From: Staphylococcus schleiferi
Lineage (GTDB): Bacteria > Bacillota > Bacilli > Staphylococcales > Staphylococcaceae
NCBI RefSeq assembly: GCF_900458895.1
Contig: NZ_LR962863.1
Location: 1,116,001 to 1,180,000 of the forward strand
Length of the DNA: 64,000 bases
Direction: 5' to 3'
Shown: positions 9,631 through 19,829 of the stretch, one piece after another
Layout of the letters: each line of letters starts with the position of its first letter
Numbering within the stretch: the first letter of the stretch is position 1
Translations under genes and position numbers: made by a program
The notes under the pieces: model-generated
Database searches by the model: none
Told to the model about the DNA's origin: nothing
What the model saw: only the letters and a program-made list of their open reading frames with translations

Positions 9631-9784
9631 ACGCCATGACCTCCATATATTAATCAAAGTATAGCATATTTTAAAAAAGGTGTCCGAAGTCACTTTTAAG
9701 TTGTATTTGACATCGATTTTGGAAGGTTATATAATAAAATGCAATTACATAACGTATTGAAATTGAGGACAAGTAATTTTTGTA

Positions 9785-11253
<1,469 letters not shown>

Positions 11254-11359
11254 TTGAAATCAACTAAATAGGCTCATTATTCGCTAATGCTTATCGTTTT
11301 TAATTGACTTTGATATGATGCATTATAAATAAGCATTTCGATATAAAACCCAAACTCAA

Positions 11360-11404
11360 TAGCGCTAAGATGGTTTTTAATAAAACCGTCGTAGCGCTTT
11401 TTTT
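11360..11404 (+). terminator. tyrS terminator
   Basis: Stem AGCGCTA-AGATGGTTTT with AAAACCGTCG-TAGCGCT, then seven T. The rest of the gap 11254-11632 holds no gene that I can support. Confidence 0.85.
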
Positions 11405-11528
11405 GATGTCTTTTAGGTTGAATGGGATGATTTTTTTCTTAACTAGACAACTTCAACGCTTGTATCATTTCAATCATCTGGGTAGCAAGTTTTGAATTAA
11501 CTTTAAAATAAATAAGGAACTGTTCAAG

Positions 11529-11570
11529 AAAAAATCCGAGATTTTCGTGATATTTTACGAAAACCTCGGA
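11529..11570 (-). terminator. Terminator of the HtrA-like gene
   Basis: Read on the minus strand: CCGAGGTTTTCGT pairs with ACGAAAATCTCGG, followed by A and six T. Confidence 0.85.
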
Positions 11571-11632
11571 TGATGCCGATGATTAAACTGTTTTTACGCC
11601 AAGCTCTTTTGTAAAGACTGGGTATAGCTCAT

Positions 11633-12907
11633 TTATGAAGTTTTATTTGACTCAGATAATTTAACATCCACATCTTTAGTTTTGCCGTCACGATTAATTT
11701 TTAACGTGATATGTTCGCCTGGTTTTTTGTTTTTATACAGATAGGATCTTAAATCTGTGTCACTATCTACCTTTTTGCCATCAATTCCTGTTATGATATC
11801 ACCTTTTTTGATATCAATATCACGACGTTGAACTTCAGCAACATAAATACCAGAATCAGAGTGAATACTATTGCGATATTGTTGAGGTATTTCTGAAATA
11901 TTGATTATACCGATAGATGGTCGTTTCACTTCGCCATGCTTAACTAATTCTTCAATCACAAGTTTCACTTCATTACTTGGGATTGCAAAACCAATGCCTT
12001 CAACTTGAGGTGCAGAAATTTTCATCGAGTTAATGCCGACTAAGTTTCCGTTAATATCAACCAGTGCGCCACCAGAGTTACCAGGATTTATCGCAGCATC
12101 TGTTTGAAGCACTGTGACTTTATTTGGCCCTGCCGAAGTGTTAGCCTCAATTGTTCGTTCATTTGCAGAAATAATACCTGAAGTGACTGTATTTGAAAAT
12201 TCTAAGCCTAATGGGTTACCCATTGCAAACACGCTATCCCCAGTTTTAACTTTTGATGAATCAGCGAAAGTGATTGCCTTAATATCATCTCGGTCTTTAA
12301 TTTTAAGCACAGCAATGTCAGTTAATGGGTCTGTTCCAACTAATTTAGCATCTACTTGTTTAGAATTATGTAATTGCACTTTAATTGAAGAAGCGCCCTC
12401 AATCACATGGTTATTAGTGACAATAAATGCATCCCCATTATTTTTTTGATAAATGACACCTGAACCAATTCCTGTCGGTTCGGCTTTAGTCGATTTGCCT
12501 CTTAACAGATCTTCAAGACTTTGTGCTTGTTGTTCATTGATCACACCTACAATTGCAGGGGATTGATCTTTTATCATTTCATTCACAGATTTGTATTTGT
12601 TGCTCTTTCCATCTAACGTATTGCCACCATTATCATTTTTGGCCACATTTACTTGCGAGCCATTATGACCTTCGAATAGTGAGCCGTTTGAAAAAAGTCC
12701 TGCCACGCCTAATACTATTAAACCGCCTAACAATCCTGCGATTAAAGAAATCAAAACGATTTTGAGCCAAGGCAGTTTCGGTTTTCGAGGAGGAGGTGGA
12801 TTATAACTGTGAGTTGAAGAGAAGCGTTGATCACTGCTTCTTTGATTTAGATTTTCGTTTTCATGTGGTGTCCCATGATTTTGTTGTTCATTATCAAAAT
12901 CTCGCAT
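11633..12907 (-). CDS. Membrane-anchored HtrA/DegP-like serine protease with PDZ domain
   Basis: Probable surface-facing quality-control protease. It has 424 residues. A hydrophilic, proline-rich cytoplasmic N-terminus (1-47) is followed by a transmembrane helix at about 48-72 (VLISLIAGLLGGLIVLGVAG). A trypsin-like domain follows, with catalytic His167 (VTNNHVIEG), Asp197 (DPLTDIAVL) and Ser278 (INPGNSGGAL). One PDZ domain covers about 330-415 (SGIYVAEVQRRDIDIKKGDI). ATG 12907 lies behind AAAGGAGG. The architecture fits the shorter of the two HtrA-like proteases in staphylococci. It is transcribed alone, convergent with tyrS. Confidence 0.92.
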   Translation of the reverse strand: MRDFDNEQQNHGTPHENENLNQRSSDQRFSSTHSYNPPPPRKPKLPWLKIVLISLIAGLLGGLIVLGVAGLFSNGSLFEGHNGSQVNVAKNDNGGNTLDGKSNKYKSVNEMIKDQSPAIVGVINEQQAQSLEDLLRGKSTKAEPTGIGSGVIYQKNNGDAFIVTNNHVIEGASSIKVQLHNSKQVDAKLVGTDPLTDIAVLKIKDRDDIKAITFADSSKVKTGDSVFAMGNPLGLEFSNTVTSGIISANERTIEANTSAGPNKVTVLQTDAAINPGNSGGALVDINGNLVGINSMKISAPQVEGIGFAIPSNEVKLVIEELVKHGEVKRPSIGIINISEIPQQYRNSIHSDSGIYVAEVQRRDIDIKKGDIITGIDGKKVDSDTDLRSYLYKNKKPGEHITLKINRDGKTKDVDVKLSESNKTS

Positions 12908-13061
12908 AAAATTCCTCCTTTAATTCATATTATGATTGTTTTCAATCTATATTACCAGTATGATGTTATCAGACTTTAGATGTATCTTATGGAATGGTTG
13001 TTGAATCACAATCGAAGTGATAGAATTTAAAGGGTTAAAAAATGATAAAGCAGGTGTGAGA

Positions 13062-13679
13062 ATGTTATATAAAATTATAGGTAATGTGATTGATTTCATT
13101 ATTGTGAAAGTATTGAGAAATTTAGAGGTGTTAGGAAAAGAAAATCAACCCGCAAACAATCAGTATGTGGTGACATGCAATCATGAAAGTTACAATGAAA
13201 TCATTTTACTGGGTGTAGCTTTATTACCGAATCAGATTCACTTTATGGCTAAGCAAGAACTATTTCAAAATAAATGGTTTGGTAAGTTTTTAACACAGTT
13301 AAATGCATTTCCAGTTAATCGTGAAAATCCGGGACCGAGCACGTTAAAAATCCCCGTAAAATTATTGAAAGAGAATAAAACGGTTGGAATTTTTCCATCT
13401 GGTCACCGTACGAGTGAAGAAGTACCTTTAAAGCGTGGGGCATCTACGATTGCGATGCTTGCTAAACAGCCTATATTACCTGCAGCATATGTAGGACCTA
13501 CTCAAATTAGAGGGTTATTTACTAAAAAAGCTTATATTAAATTTGGTGAACCGATTAGTACTACGGATATCCCTAAAGAATTAAATCGCCAAGAAAAGGT
13601 TGATTATATTACACAGCAAATCAGCGCGCGTACAAAACAATTGCAAGATGAATTAAACGCATATGTTAACCAAAAATAG
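13062..13679 (+). CDS. PlsC-like 1-acyl-glycerol-3-phosphate acyltransferase family protein
   Basis: Member of the LPLAT/PlsC superfamily, which transfers acyl chains to lysophosphatidate in phospholipid synthesis; the true substrate is not shown. It has 205 residues. Block I reads NHESYNE, so the usual NHx4D is here NHx4E. Block II is FPVNRENPGPSTL, block III FPSGHRTS in place of the common FPEGTRS, and block IV PILPAAYVGP. ATG 13062 has GGTGTGAG just upstream; the frame opens earlier at 13017 without a ribosome binding site. The altered motifs could mean a divergent subfamily with a different acceptor. Confidence 0.85.
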   Translation: MLYKIIGNVIDFIIVKVLRNLEVLGKENQPANNQYVVTCNHESYNEIILLGVALLPNQIHFMAKQELFQNKWFGKFLTQLNAFPVNRENPGPSTLKIPVKLLKENKTVGIFPSGHRTSEEVPLKRGASTIAMLAKQPILPAAYVGPTQIRGLFTKKAYIKFGEPISTTDIPKELNRQEKVDYITQQISARTKQLQDELNAYVNQK

Positions 13680-13689
13680 GTTTTAAAAT

Positions 13690-13733
13690 CAACGGAAAAG
13701 TATAAAGAGATGCTTTTCTGTTGTTTCTATTTA
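13690..13733 (+). terminator. Terminator after the acyltransferase
   Basis: Stem CAACGGAAAAG / CTTTTCTGTTG followed by TTTCTATTT. A TATAAT at 13805-13810 may serve the next gene. Confidence 0.65.
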
Positions 13734-13848
13734 AAGTAGTGCCTATTAACAGGTTTAATTATAGCCAGATTGATACACGGGGATTTTCCTAAAAGAAAAT
13801 CATGTTATAATAGTTTTGTCAGAATTTTCAGTTAGAGGAGGGGTAGGA

Positions 13849-14988
13849 TTGGTAAAAGCTGTATTATTTGATGTCGATGGTGTATTTTTAGATGAATCTC
13901 GCTGTTTTGATGTTTCGGCATTGACAGTCTATGAATTACTTTATCATTCTTCATATTTAGGGTTAAATGAACGCAACACAGATTTGAGTCAATTGACGGA
14001 TGAAACAATAGCGAACATTAGAACTCAAATATTTAAGAATGATCAAATTCTTAATCAATTAAAATCACTTGGTATTAACTCAAACTGGGATATGTTATTT
14101 GTCGTTTTTTCAATTCATCTTATCGACTATCTTAAACAATTAGCGCCAAAAGAAAGGGAAGCATTTTTGCAAAGTGAGACATGGACTGCTGATGCATTAT
14201 GTGCTGTTGGGAAGATAAAGCCAGATTTCCACATTTCTTTTGAACAACCATTGGCATTTATTGAAAATGTTGAGCCTGGTAAAAATCATATTTATGAAGC
14301 TTTACAAAGTCATGCGAAAGAACAACTTAATACAAATCAAACGTCTCTTTTTGATATGAAAAGTCCATTGTGGCATTTGGCACAAGAGCTTTATCAAGAA
14401 TGGTATTTAGGTCATGAATTATATGAAAAAGTCGAGCATAAAGTGCCTAAAACACAATATAAAAAAGGATACATATATCACGAAATTGCACTCGCACCTA
14501 TTGAGCCGATTAAAACATTATTAACAGATTTAAAACAAGCAGGTTATCTCATTGCAATTGCAACGGGAAGACCACGTACAGAAACGATTGTTCCTTTTGA
14601 GGCACTTGGCTTGTTAGATTTATTTGATCCACAACATATTGTTTCGGCAAGCGAAGTTTTAGAAGCGGAAAAAATGTTCCCTGATTTAAAACCACTTGGA
14701 AAGCCTAACCCTTTTAGTTATATCGCTACATATGAAGGGAATCAGCTTGAAAATTATTTTGATTATGCAACAGAACAAGAAGGACGTATGCATCCAGACT
14801 ATGTCACAATCGTAGGTGATTCCTTAGCGGATTTATTGAGTGCTAAAGTGCTTAACGCAAGATTTATAGGGACATTAACTGGCTTAAAAGGCCAAAAGGC
14901 AGCAGATGAACTCAAGCAACATGGGGCAGAGATACTTGTTGACAATGTCCTTGATATACGACCATATTTATTAACATCATCACATTAA
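13849..14988 (+). CDS. HAD-superfamily hydrolase, substrate unknown
   Basis: The 379-residue protein has the haloacid dehalogenase signatures: motif I FDVDGVFLDES at the very N-terminus with the nucleophile Asp, motif II IATGRPRTE near residue 230, and motif IV VGDSLADLLSAK near 325. About 200 residues separate motifs I and II, so it carries a large helical cap domain, larger than in most phosphatases. The start is a TTG at 13849, 6-7 nt after GGAGGGG, which puts motif I five residues from the N-terminus as usual for the family. It lies alone between two terminators. Phosphatase or phosphoglycolate-type activity is possible; no substrate can be named. Confidence 0.85.
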   Translation: MVKAVLFDVDGVFLDESRCFDVSALTVYELLYHSSYLGLNERNTDLSQLTDETIANIRTQIFKNDQILNQLKSLGINSNWDMLFVVFSIHLIDYLKQLAPKEREAFLQSETWTADALCAVGKIKPDFHISFEQPLAFIENVEPGKNHIYEALQSHAKEQLNTNQTSLFDMKSPLWHLAQELYQEWYLGHELYEKVEHKVPKTQYKKGYIYHEIALAPIEPIKTLLTDLKQAGYLIAIATGRPRTETIVPFEALGLLDLFDPQHIVSASEVLEAEKMFPDLKPLGKPNPFSYIATYEGNQLENYFDYATEQEGRMHPDYVTIVGDSLADLLSAKVLNARFIGTLTGLKGQKAADELKQHGAEILVDNVLDIRPYLLTSSH

Positions 14989-15066
14989 TAATCAATGCTT
15001 AAAATACGATATAAGTTGATTGAAGAGACGATAAAAAAGATTAATTAAATGATCGCAAGAACCAAG

Positions 15067-15102
15067 AACGAGTCAGGATAGCTTCTCCTGATTCGTTTTT
15101 TG
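15067..15102 (+). terminator. Terminator after the HAD gene
   Basis: Stem AACGAGTCAGGA / TCCTGATTCGTT followed by a T-run. Confidence 0.85.
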
Positions 15103-15437
15103 CCCTATGACTATCAAGTTAATTTGAGAAGTTTATAGTGCATATGAAAGGAGGGATTGGGCCATTAATCCCAACGTAAAAAGTGCTAAGATGACTATCA
15201 ACAGAAAATCGTCTTAACACTTCTTTTTTATAAGACCGCGTATTGTATGACTTCGCTTAATTATGCCTCATTCTTCGCGTAGTGGTTGTCTGACTTTACA
15301 TACGCTCAAGTTCGCATTTGCGACGTTGAGTCAACATAGATTTAAGACTTTATACCCATTGCAAGTATGTGCATTGAGGCAAGGGTATCAAAAACTTTAT
15401 GTCCAGAATGCCCCATATTTTGTTTTTAAGAATCATA
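15103..15437. other. Intergenic region between HAD gene and serA
   Basis: No gene that I can support. It holds a second terminator-like hairpin at 15178-15230 (AAGTGCTAAGA / TCTTAACACTT then T6 on the + strand). A further inverted repeat lies at 15305-15330 (CTCAAGTTCGCA / TGCGACGTTGAG). A 65-codon frame at 15263-15460 runs into serA on the other strand, has no ribosome binding site and looks like chance. A terminator for serA on the minus strand is not obvious. Confidence 0.5.
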
Positions 15438-17036
15438 TTAATTGGAAGGATCTAAAATAACTTGAACTACATTTTGAAAGCCATCAATTTCTAATAAGGC
15501 TTTACGGACATCATCATTAATCGGATGGTCAATAGAAAGAATCATCATCGCGTCACCACCGAGTTGAGTACGTCCTAAATGCATAGAAGCGATATTGACG
15601 CCATGTTCGCCTAGTATTTGACCTGTTTTACCAACGATGCCTGGACGGTCAAAGTGATTAATAATTAATTGATATTGTTCAGGCTTAAAGTCAACAGGAT
15701 AGTCATTAATGCGCACAATTCTTGGACCAAAACCATTTAAAACTGTGGCACCAATTTTTAAACTATCCGCTTTATTGATTAATTCAAGCTCAATATAATT
15801 GCTAAATCCTTTTTTCTTTTTCGTCTTTTCAATCGTATAAGTAACGTTTTGTTCATTAAGTAAAACTAAAGCGTTTATCAAGTTAACATGATCACCCATA
15901 TCTTGTTGTAAAACCCCAGTGACAAGATTTCGAGTGATGAGACTCGTATCGTCTAATGCGATATCACCGGCGTATGTTATTTTAAGTGTTCTTGGTGCTT
16001 TAGGTAATATTTGAATACCGACTTGACCTGTAATTTTAGCAAGTTCTACAAAAGGTTTTAACTCTTCATCTTCATTAAAGACGCCTTTAGGTGCATTAAC
16101 TGCATGTTTGACATTCCCATTTTTCAAAATGTCGATAATCTCTTCCGCGACAGAGACGGCAACTTTTTCTTGGGCTTCGATTGTCGACGCACCTAAATGA
16201 GGTGTCACAATAATTTTTGGATGTTTCACAACTGCGGATTGATGCGCAGGTTCACTTTCGAAAACATCAAGCGCTGCTGCTGTAATTTTATTGTCATCTA
16301 ATGCTTCAATCAAAGCTTTCTCATCAATGATGCCCCCACGCGCAACATTAATAATTTGCAGGTTCGGTTTTGCTTGATTAAAGAAAGATTGATTAATAAT
16401 ACCTTTTGTTTTTTCTGTAAGGGGCGTATGTACAGTAATAAAGTCAGCATGCTGCGCGATTTCGTCAATTGATGCGCGTGTAAATTCAAGTTCTTTTGCT
16501 TTTTCTTCACTTAAGTAAGGATCATAAGCCAAAACTTTCATACCGAAACTTTGCAATCGTTTCGCAACACCCGTTCCAATGCGCCCTGTTCCAATGACAC
16601 CGAGTGTTTTTCGATACAATTCTGTTCCTCTGAATGTTTTTCTATCCCACGTCCCATGACTCAATGACTGATGGGCTTGAGGGATATTTCGCGCCATACT
16701 TAACAACATTGCAACTGAGTGTTCAGTAGCGGATATCGTGTTACCGTCAGGTGCATTGATAACAATAATACCTTCTTTTGTAGCAGTATCGATATCAATA
16801 TTATCAACACCTACACCAGCACGAGCGACTACTTTTAATCTAGAGCCAGCCTTTAATACCCCGGCTGATACTGTTGTTTGACTACGCACGATTAAAGCAT
16901 TGTAATCTTTGATTTCATTTATCAATGCTTCTTCAGTTAATGCGGTCTGATGTATCACTTCAAATTCTGGGTCCTCATTTAAACTTTTAAGACCTTCTTC
17001 TGCGATTGGATCTGCGACTAAAACTTTATATTTCAT
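15438..17036 (-). CDS. serA: D-3-phosphoglycerate dehydrogenase
   Basis: First step of serine synthesis, oxidising 3-phosphoglycerate with NAD. It has 532 residues. The Rossmann motif GVIGTGRIGTGVAKR lies at about 147-161. The catalytic Arg is in INVARGGIIDE, followed by Glu and then the His in TPHLGAST. An intervening allosteric-substrate-binding domain follows, and the C-terminal ACT domain (IINHFDRPGIVGKTGQILGE) would sense serine. The start is ATG 17036 with GGAGG about 10 nt upstream. Its first 11 bases overlap the end of the upstream aminotransferase gene, so the two are probably translationally coupled and may perform the first two steps of serine synthesis. Confidence 0.96.
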   Translation of the reverse strand: MKYKVLVADPIAEEGLKSLNEDPEFEVIHQTALTEEALINEIKDYNALIVRSQTTVSAGVLKAGSRLKVVARAGVGVDNIDIDTATKEGIIVINAPDGNTISATEHSVAMLLSMARNIPQAHQSLSHGTWDRKTFRGTELYRKTLGVIGTGRIGTGVAKRLQSFGMKVLAYDPYLSEEKAKELEFTRASIDEIAQHADFITVHTPLTEKTKGIINQSFFNQAKPNLQIINVARGGIIDEKALIEALDDNKITAAALDVFESEPAHQSAVVKHPKIIVTPHLGASTIEAQEKVAVSVAEEIIDILKNGNVKHAVNAPKGVFNEDEELKPFVELAKITGQVGIQILPKAPRTLKITYAGDIALDDTSLITRNLVTGVLQQDMGDHVNLINALVLLNEQNVTYTIEKTKKKKGFSNYIELELINKADSLKIGATVLNGFGPRIVRINDYPVDFKPEQYQLIINHFDRPGIVGKTGQILGEHGVNIASMHLGRTQLGGDAMMILSIDHPINDDVRKALLEIDGFQNVVQVILDPSN

Positions 17037-18187
17037 TATGAACAACCTCCAAAAATGCTTGTGTTGCTATACCGATATAAGATTGATTTCGGTATTTTGT
17101 TAAAATCATTTCTAACCCTGCAATAAAAGGTAATAAATCGAAAGGTGAGATGAAGCCCATATGCCCGACTCTCAAAATTTTTCCTTTTAGATGGCCTTGA
17201 CCTCCAGCAATTGTAATATTAAACTGTGATTCTAATTGTGATTTAATGTGCTTCACTTCTGCTTCATCTTTAGGTACAAAAGCAGTAACGGTTGGTGACG
17301 CATATTGATCTTCAACCAAAAGAGGTAAATCCAATTTTTTTAATGCTGCGCATACAGCATCTCTAATTGTTGAATGACGGCGAATGACGTTGTCAAAACC
17401 TTCTTCAGATATCATTTTTTGAAATTCGATGACCCCTCTAAATGTCGAAACATTAGGCGTAAAAGGTGTGGAATGTTTTTCGAGAGCATTGTGATGCTTG
17501 GCTAAATCCAAATAAAAGCGTGGCGTTTTTACTGATTTGAAGCGTTCCAATGCGCGATCGTTGTATGCAACAAAAGCAATGCCGGGTGGCAACATTAACG
17601 CTTTTTGGCTTCCTGAAACGAGGACATCAATATCGTCGCGTGTTAAATCAACATCGACTGCACCAATACAGCTCACACCATCAACAACATAGTATATATT
17701 TGGATCGTGTGCTTTAAGGGCATGGCCGAGTTCAGCAACAGGGTGTAATACAGCGGTAGAGGTTTCGCAATATTGTGTAAAAACGGCATTCACAGGTGTC
17801 TCTATATTTTTAATAAATTCGATGACACCATCGACTTCAAAAGATTTTCCCCCATTCGACTTCATAGACGTGAACATGATTAAAATAAGTTTCAGCAATT
17901 TGTTTGTAACGGTTACCAAATGCGCCCGAAACAATGATAACTACTGTATCATCTGGATTTACAATATTTAACATGCTTGCTTCAAGTGCACTTGTACCGC
18001 TTGAAGTTAAAATCATAACGTCATTTGTGCTTCCGAACACTTGTTTAAGTGACGAAAATGCTGCTTCAGCGATTGTTTCAAATTCAGTTGACCGGTGACC
18101 GACCATAGGTAAGTTCATTTGTGCTTGGATACGTTGGGGTACTGGGGTAGGACCGGGTGTTAAAAGTAAAGAATGATGTGTATACAT
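17026..18187 (-). CDS. Class V aminotransferase (serine-pyruvate / alanine-glyoxylate type), frameshifted in this sequence
   Basis: PLP enzyme of the family that includes SerC-like, serine-glyoxylate and alanine-glyoxylate aminotransferases. The N-terminal part (LLTPGPTPVPQRI, ILTSSGTSALEASM) is read from ATG 18187, behind AGGGAGG, down to YEVEWGK. The rest is in another frame (SFEVDGVIEFI ..., VVDGVSCIGAVDVDL, and the PLP lysine in SGSQKALMLPPG). One extra base in the C5 run at 17849-17853 (G5 in the coding strand) causes the break. Removing it gives a normal protein of about 386 residues. It overlaps serA by 11 bp. It is a candidate for the phosphoserine aminotransferase step, since no serC is present nearby; that is inference. 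Confidence 0.85.
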
Positions 18188-18408
18188 AGAGAACCTCCCT
18201 TAATAATATTTTTTAATTTTATCAAATTTTCTGACATATTAACAGGTATCAATACAAAATTTTGGATTTGTTGGTGCTGAAAGGGGATGTGGAATGAGAT
18301 CGAATGGAAGCTCTTACCGCATCCCGACAAGGATAAATGCGGTTTTGGAAAATATAGATAAAATAGTTGTAATACATTATCTAATCGCACCGTTGTATAA
18401 CTTATTTA
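18188..18408. other. Gap between the OsmC gene and the aminotransferase-serA operon
   Basis: Contains the inverted repeat ACCGCAT ... ATGCGGT at 18316-18343 and an overlapping GGGATG ... CATCCC pair starting near 18284. Neither is followed by a clear T-run on the minus strand, so it is either a weak terminator for the OsmC gene or leader structure for the aminotransferase. I see no T-box motif. Confidence 0.35.
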
Positions 18409-18906
18409 TTATTTTGATTTCTTAATTAGATGGTTAGAATTTGAAGATGACTGAGAAGATTGAATTTTAATTATTGGTTCAGTTTCAACCGCAACGTTAC
18501 CTCTTACACTATTTGAAATCATACAATTTTGATCTGCAATTTTAATCAATTGAGACAACCGTTTTTCTATTTGATCCTTCTTGGATAGTTGGTCAACAAT
18601 AATTTTAGGTTTATGTATGATTTTGACCATTTTAAATCGTTGTTGTTCAAATTGTGCTTCACCGTAACTCTGCATATTAATTGCTATCGGTGTTAGATGC
18701 GCACGCTCTAAAGTTGCAGCTAAAGAAATTGTCATACAACTTGCGGCTGCACTGACTAAAAGCTCATCAGGATTTGTGCCAATACCGACACCTCCAAGTT
18801 CACTTGGGATAGAAATCTTATGTTGGATATGATTTCCTGTTACTTCTCCAACACTATCGCGTCCACCAGTCCACTTCACTTGAACTGGAAATTGATGATG
18901 TGCCAA
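18409..18906 (-). CDS. OsmC/Ohr-family peroxide-detoxifying protein
   Basis: Predicted thiol-dependent peroxidase of the OsmC family, cytoplasmic. The two catalytic cysteines are in SAAASCMTIS and DQNCMISNSVRGNV, the latter taking the place of the usual second-cysteine motif. It has 165 residues from a TTG start at 18906, which lies 7 nt after AAGGAG. The in-frame GTG at 18915 overlaps that ribosome binding site and is unlikely. The C-terminal tail is serine-, asparagine- and lysine-rich (after residue 145) and looks unstructured. The gene is divergent from the phosphodiesterase gene, with only 76 bp between the starts. Confidence 0.8.
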   Translation of the reverse strand: MAHHQFPVQVKWTGGRDSVGEVTGNHIQHKISIPSELGGVGIGTNPDELLVSAAASCMTISLAATLERAHLTPIAINMQSYGEAQFEQQRFKMVKIIHKPKIIVDQLSKKDQIEKRLSQLIKIADQNCMISNSVRGNVAVETEPIIKIQSSQSSSNSNHLIKKSK

Positions 18907-18982
18907 ATGTCTCACTCCTTATAAAAATATGTTAAGTTAAGTGTAGTAGAATATAGATAGAATTGAAAGGAAGACTCATTGT

Positions 18983-19726
18983 ATGAAATTGATTCAACTA
19001 CCCAAACATTTTCAAATCGTAGCGCACAGAGGTTTTTCAAAAATGTACCCTGAAAATACGAAATCAGCATATCAAGCTGCACTTGGCAGACATATTCAAA
19101 TGTTAGAAATTGATTTGCATATGACAAAAGATGATGTGCTCGTCTCTATTCATGATGATACGATTGATCGTACATCGGATCATACGGGTGAAATTAAATC
19201 CTATACTTTAGATGCATTACGAGAATTTGACTTTGGAAGTTGGAAAGCGGGGAGTAAGAAAGAAGAAATAATGACGTTTGATGAGGTTTTGACACTCGCT
19301 AAAAATTTTTCGAAAACGTTGTTGATTGAAATTAAAAAGCCTCATCTCTATCCAGGTATTGAAGAGGCAATCGTGCAAACCATTAAAAAACATAATTTTC
19401 CTTTTAATCGTATTATCATACAGTCTTTTGATCAGAAAAGTATTCAAAAATTGCATGACTTAGCGCCTTACATTCAATTAGGCGTGTTATTAAGTAAAAG
19501 AAAGTATTGGTTAAAACAACCAGCATTTCAAGAGCTTGCTCAATTTGCAGATTTTGCGAATCCTAACTTCAAATTGGTGAATAAAAAATTTATCTCAAAA
19601 GCGCATCAACATCACTTAAAGGTTATACCGTACACTGTTAATCGTATGGAAGATGCAAAGAGATTGATACAGCTTGGTGTTGATGGGATAATTTCTGATG
19701 CACCTAATGAGTTATTTAAAGTATAA
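18983..19726 (+). CDS. Glycerophosphodiester phosphodiesterase family protein
   Basis: Hydrolyses glycerophosphodiesters to glycerol-3-phosphate and an alcohol. It is a GDPD TIM barrel of 247 residues. The catalytic signature is present: HRG in VAHRGFSKMYPENT, metal ligands in LEIDLHMTKDD, and the second His in VSIHDDTIDRTSD. The C-terminal barrel strand VDGIISDAPNEL is also typical. There is no signal peptide, so it is cytoplasmic, unlike secreted GlpQ. AAAGGAAG lies about 9 nt before ATG 18983. A strong shared terminator follows. Confidence 0.92.
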   Translation: MKLIQLPKHFQIVAHRGFSKMYPENTKSAYQAALGRHIQMLEIDLHMTKDDVLVSIHDDTIDRTSDHTGEIKSYTLDALREFDFGSWKAGSKKEEIMTFDEVLTLAKNFSKTLLIEIKKPHLYPGIEEAIVQTIKKHNFPFNRIIIQSFDQKSIQKLHDLAPYIQLGVLLSKRKYWLKQPAFQELAQFADFANPNFKLVNKKFISKAHQHHLKVIPYTVNRMEDAKRLIQLGVDGIISDAPNELFKV

Positions 19727-19740
19727 GTATGCTTATAGAT

Positions 19741-19802
19741 AAAAAGGAGCAGAAGAGTGACAGCGGTCGAGTGGACTTCTGTTGCTCTCCTGCTCCTTTT
19801 AA
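19741..19802. terminator. Bidirectional terminator between convergent genes
   Basis: Stem AAAAGGAGCAG / CTGCTCCTTTT, with A-rich and T-rich flanks that suit both directions. It separates the phosphodiesterase gene (+) from the cyclodeaminase-family gene (-). Confidence 0.85.
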
Positions 19803-19829
19803 TCATGGATAAAGTGAAAATGTCGGTCG

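Noticed and set aside
12114..12765. Open frames on the + strand within the HtrA-like gene
   Set aside because: They are antisense to a well-supported conserved gene and lack ribosome binding sites.
15263..15460. A 65-codon open frame on the + strand before serA
   Set aside because: No ribosome binding site, covers an inverted repeat and the 3' end of serA, and has no recognisable protein feature.
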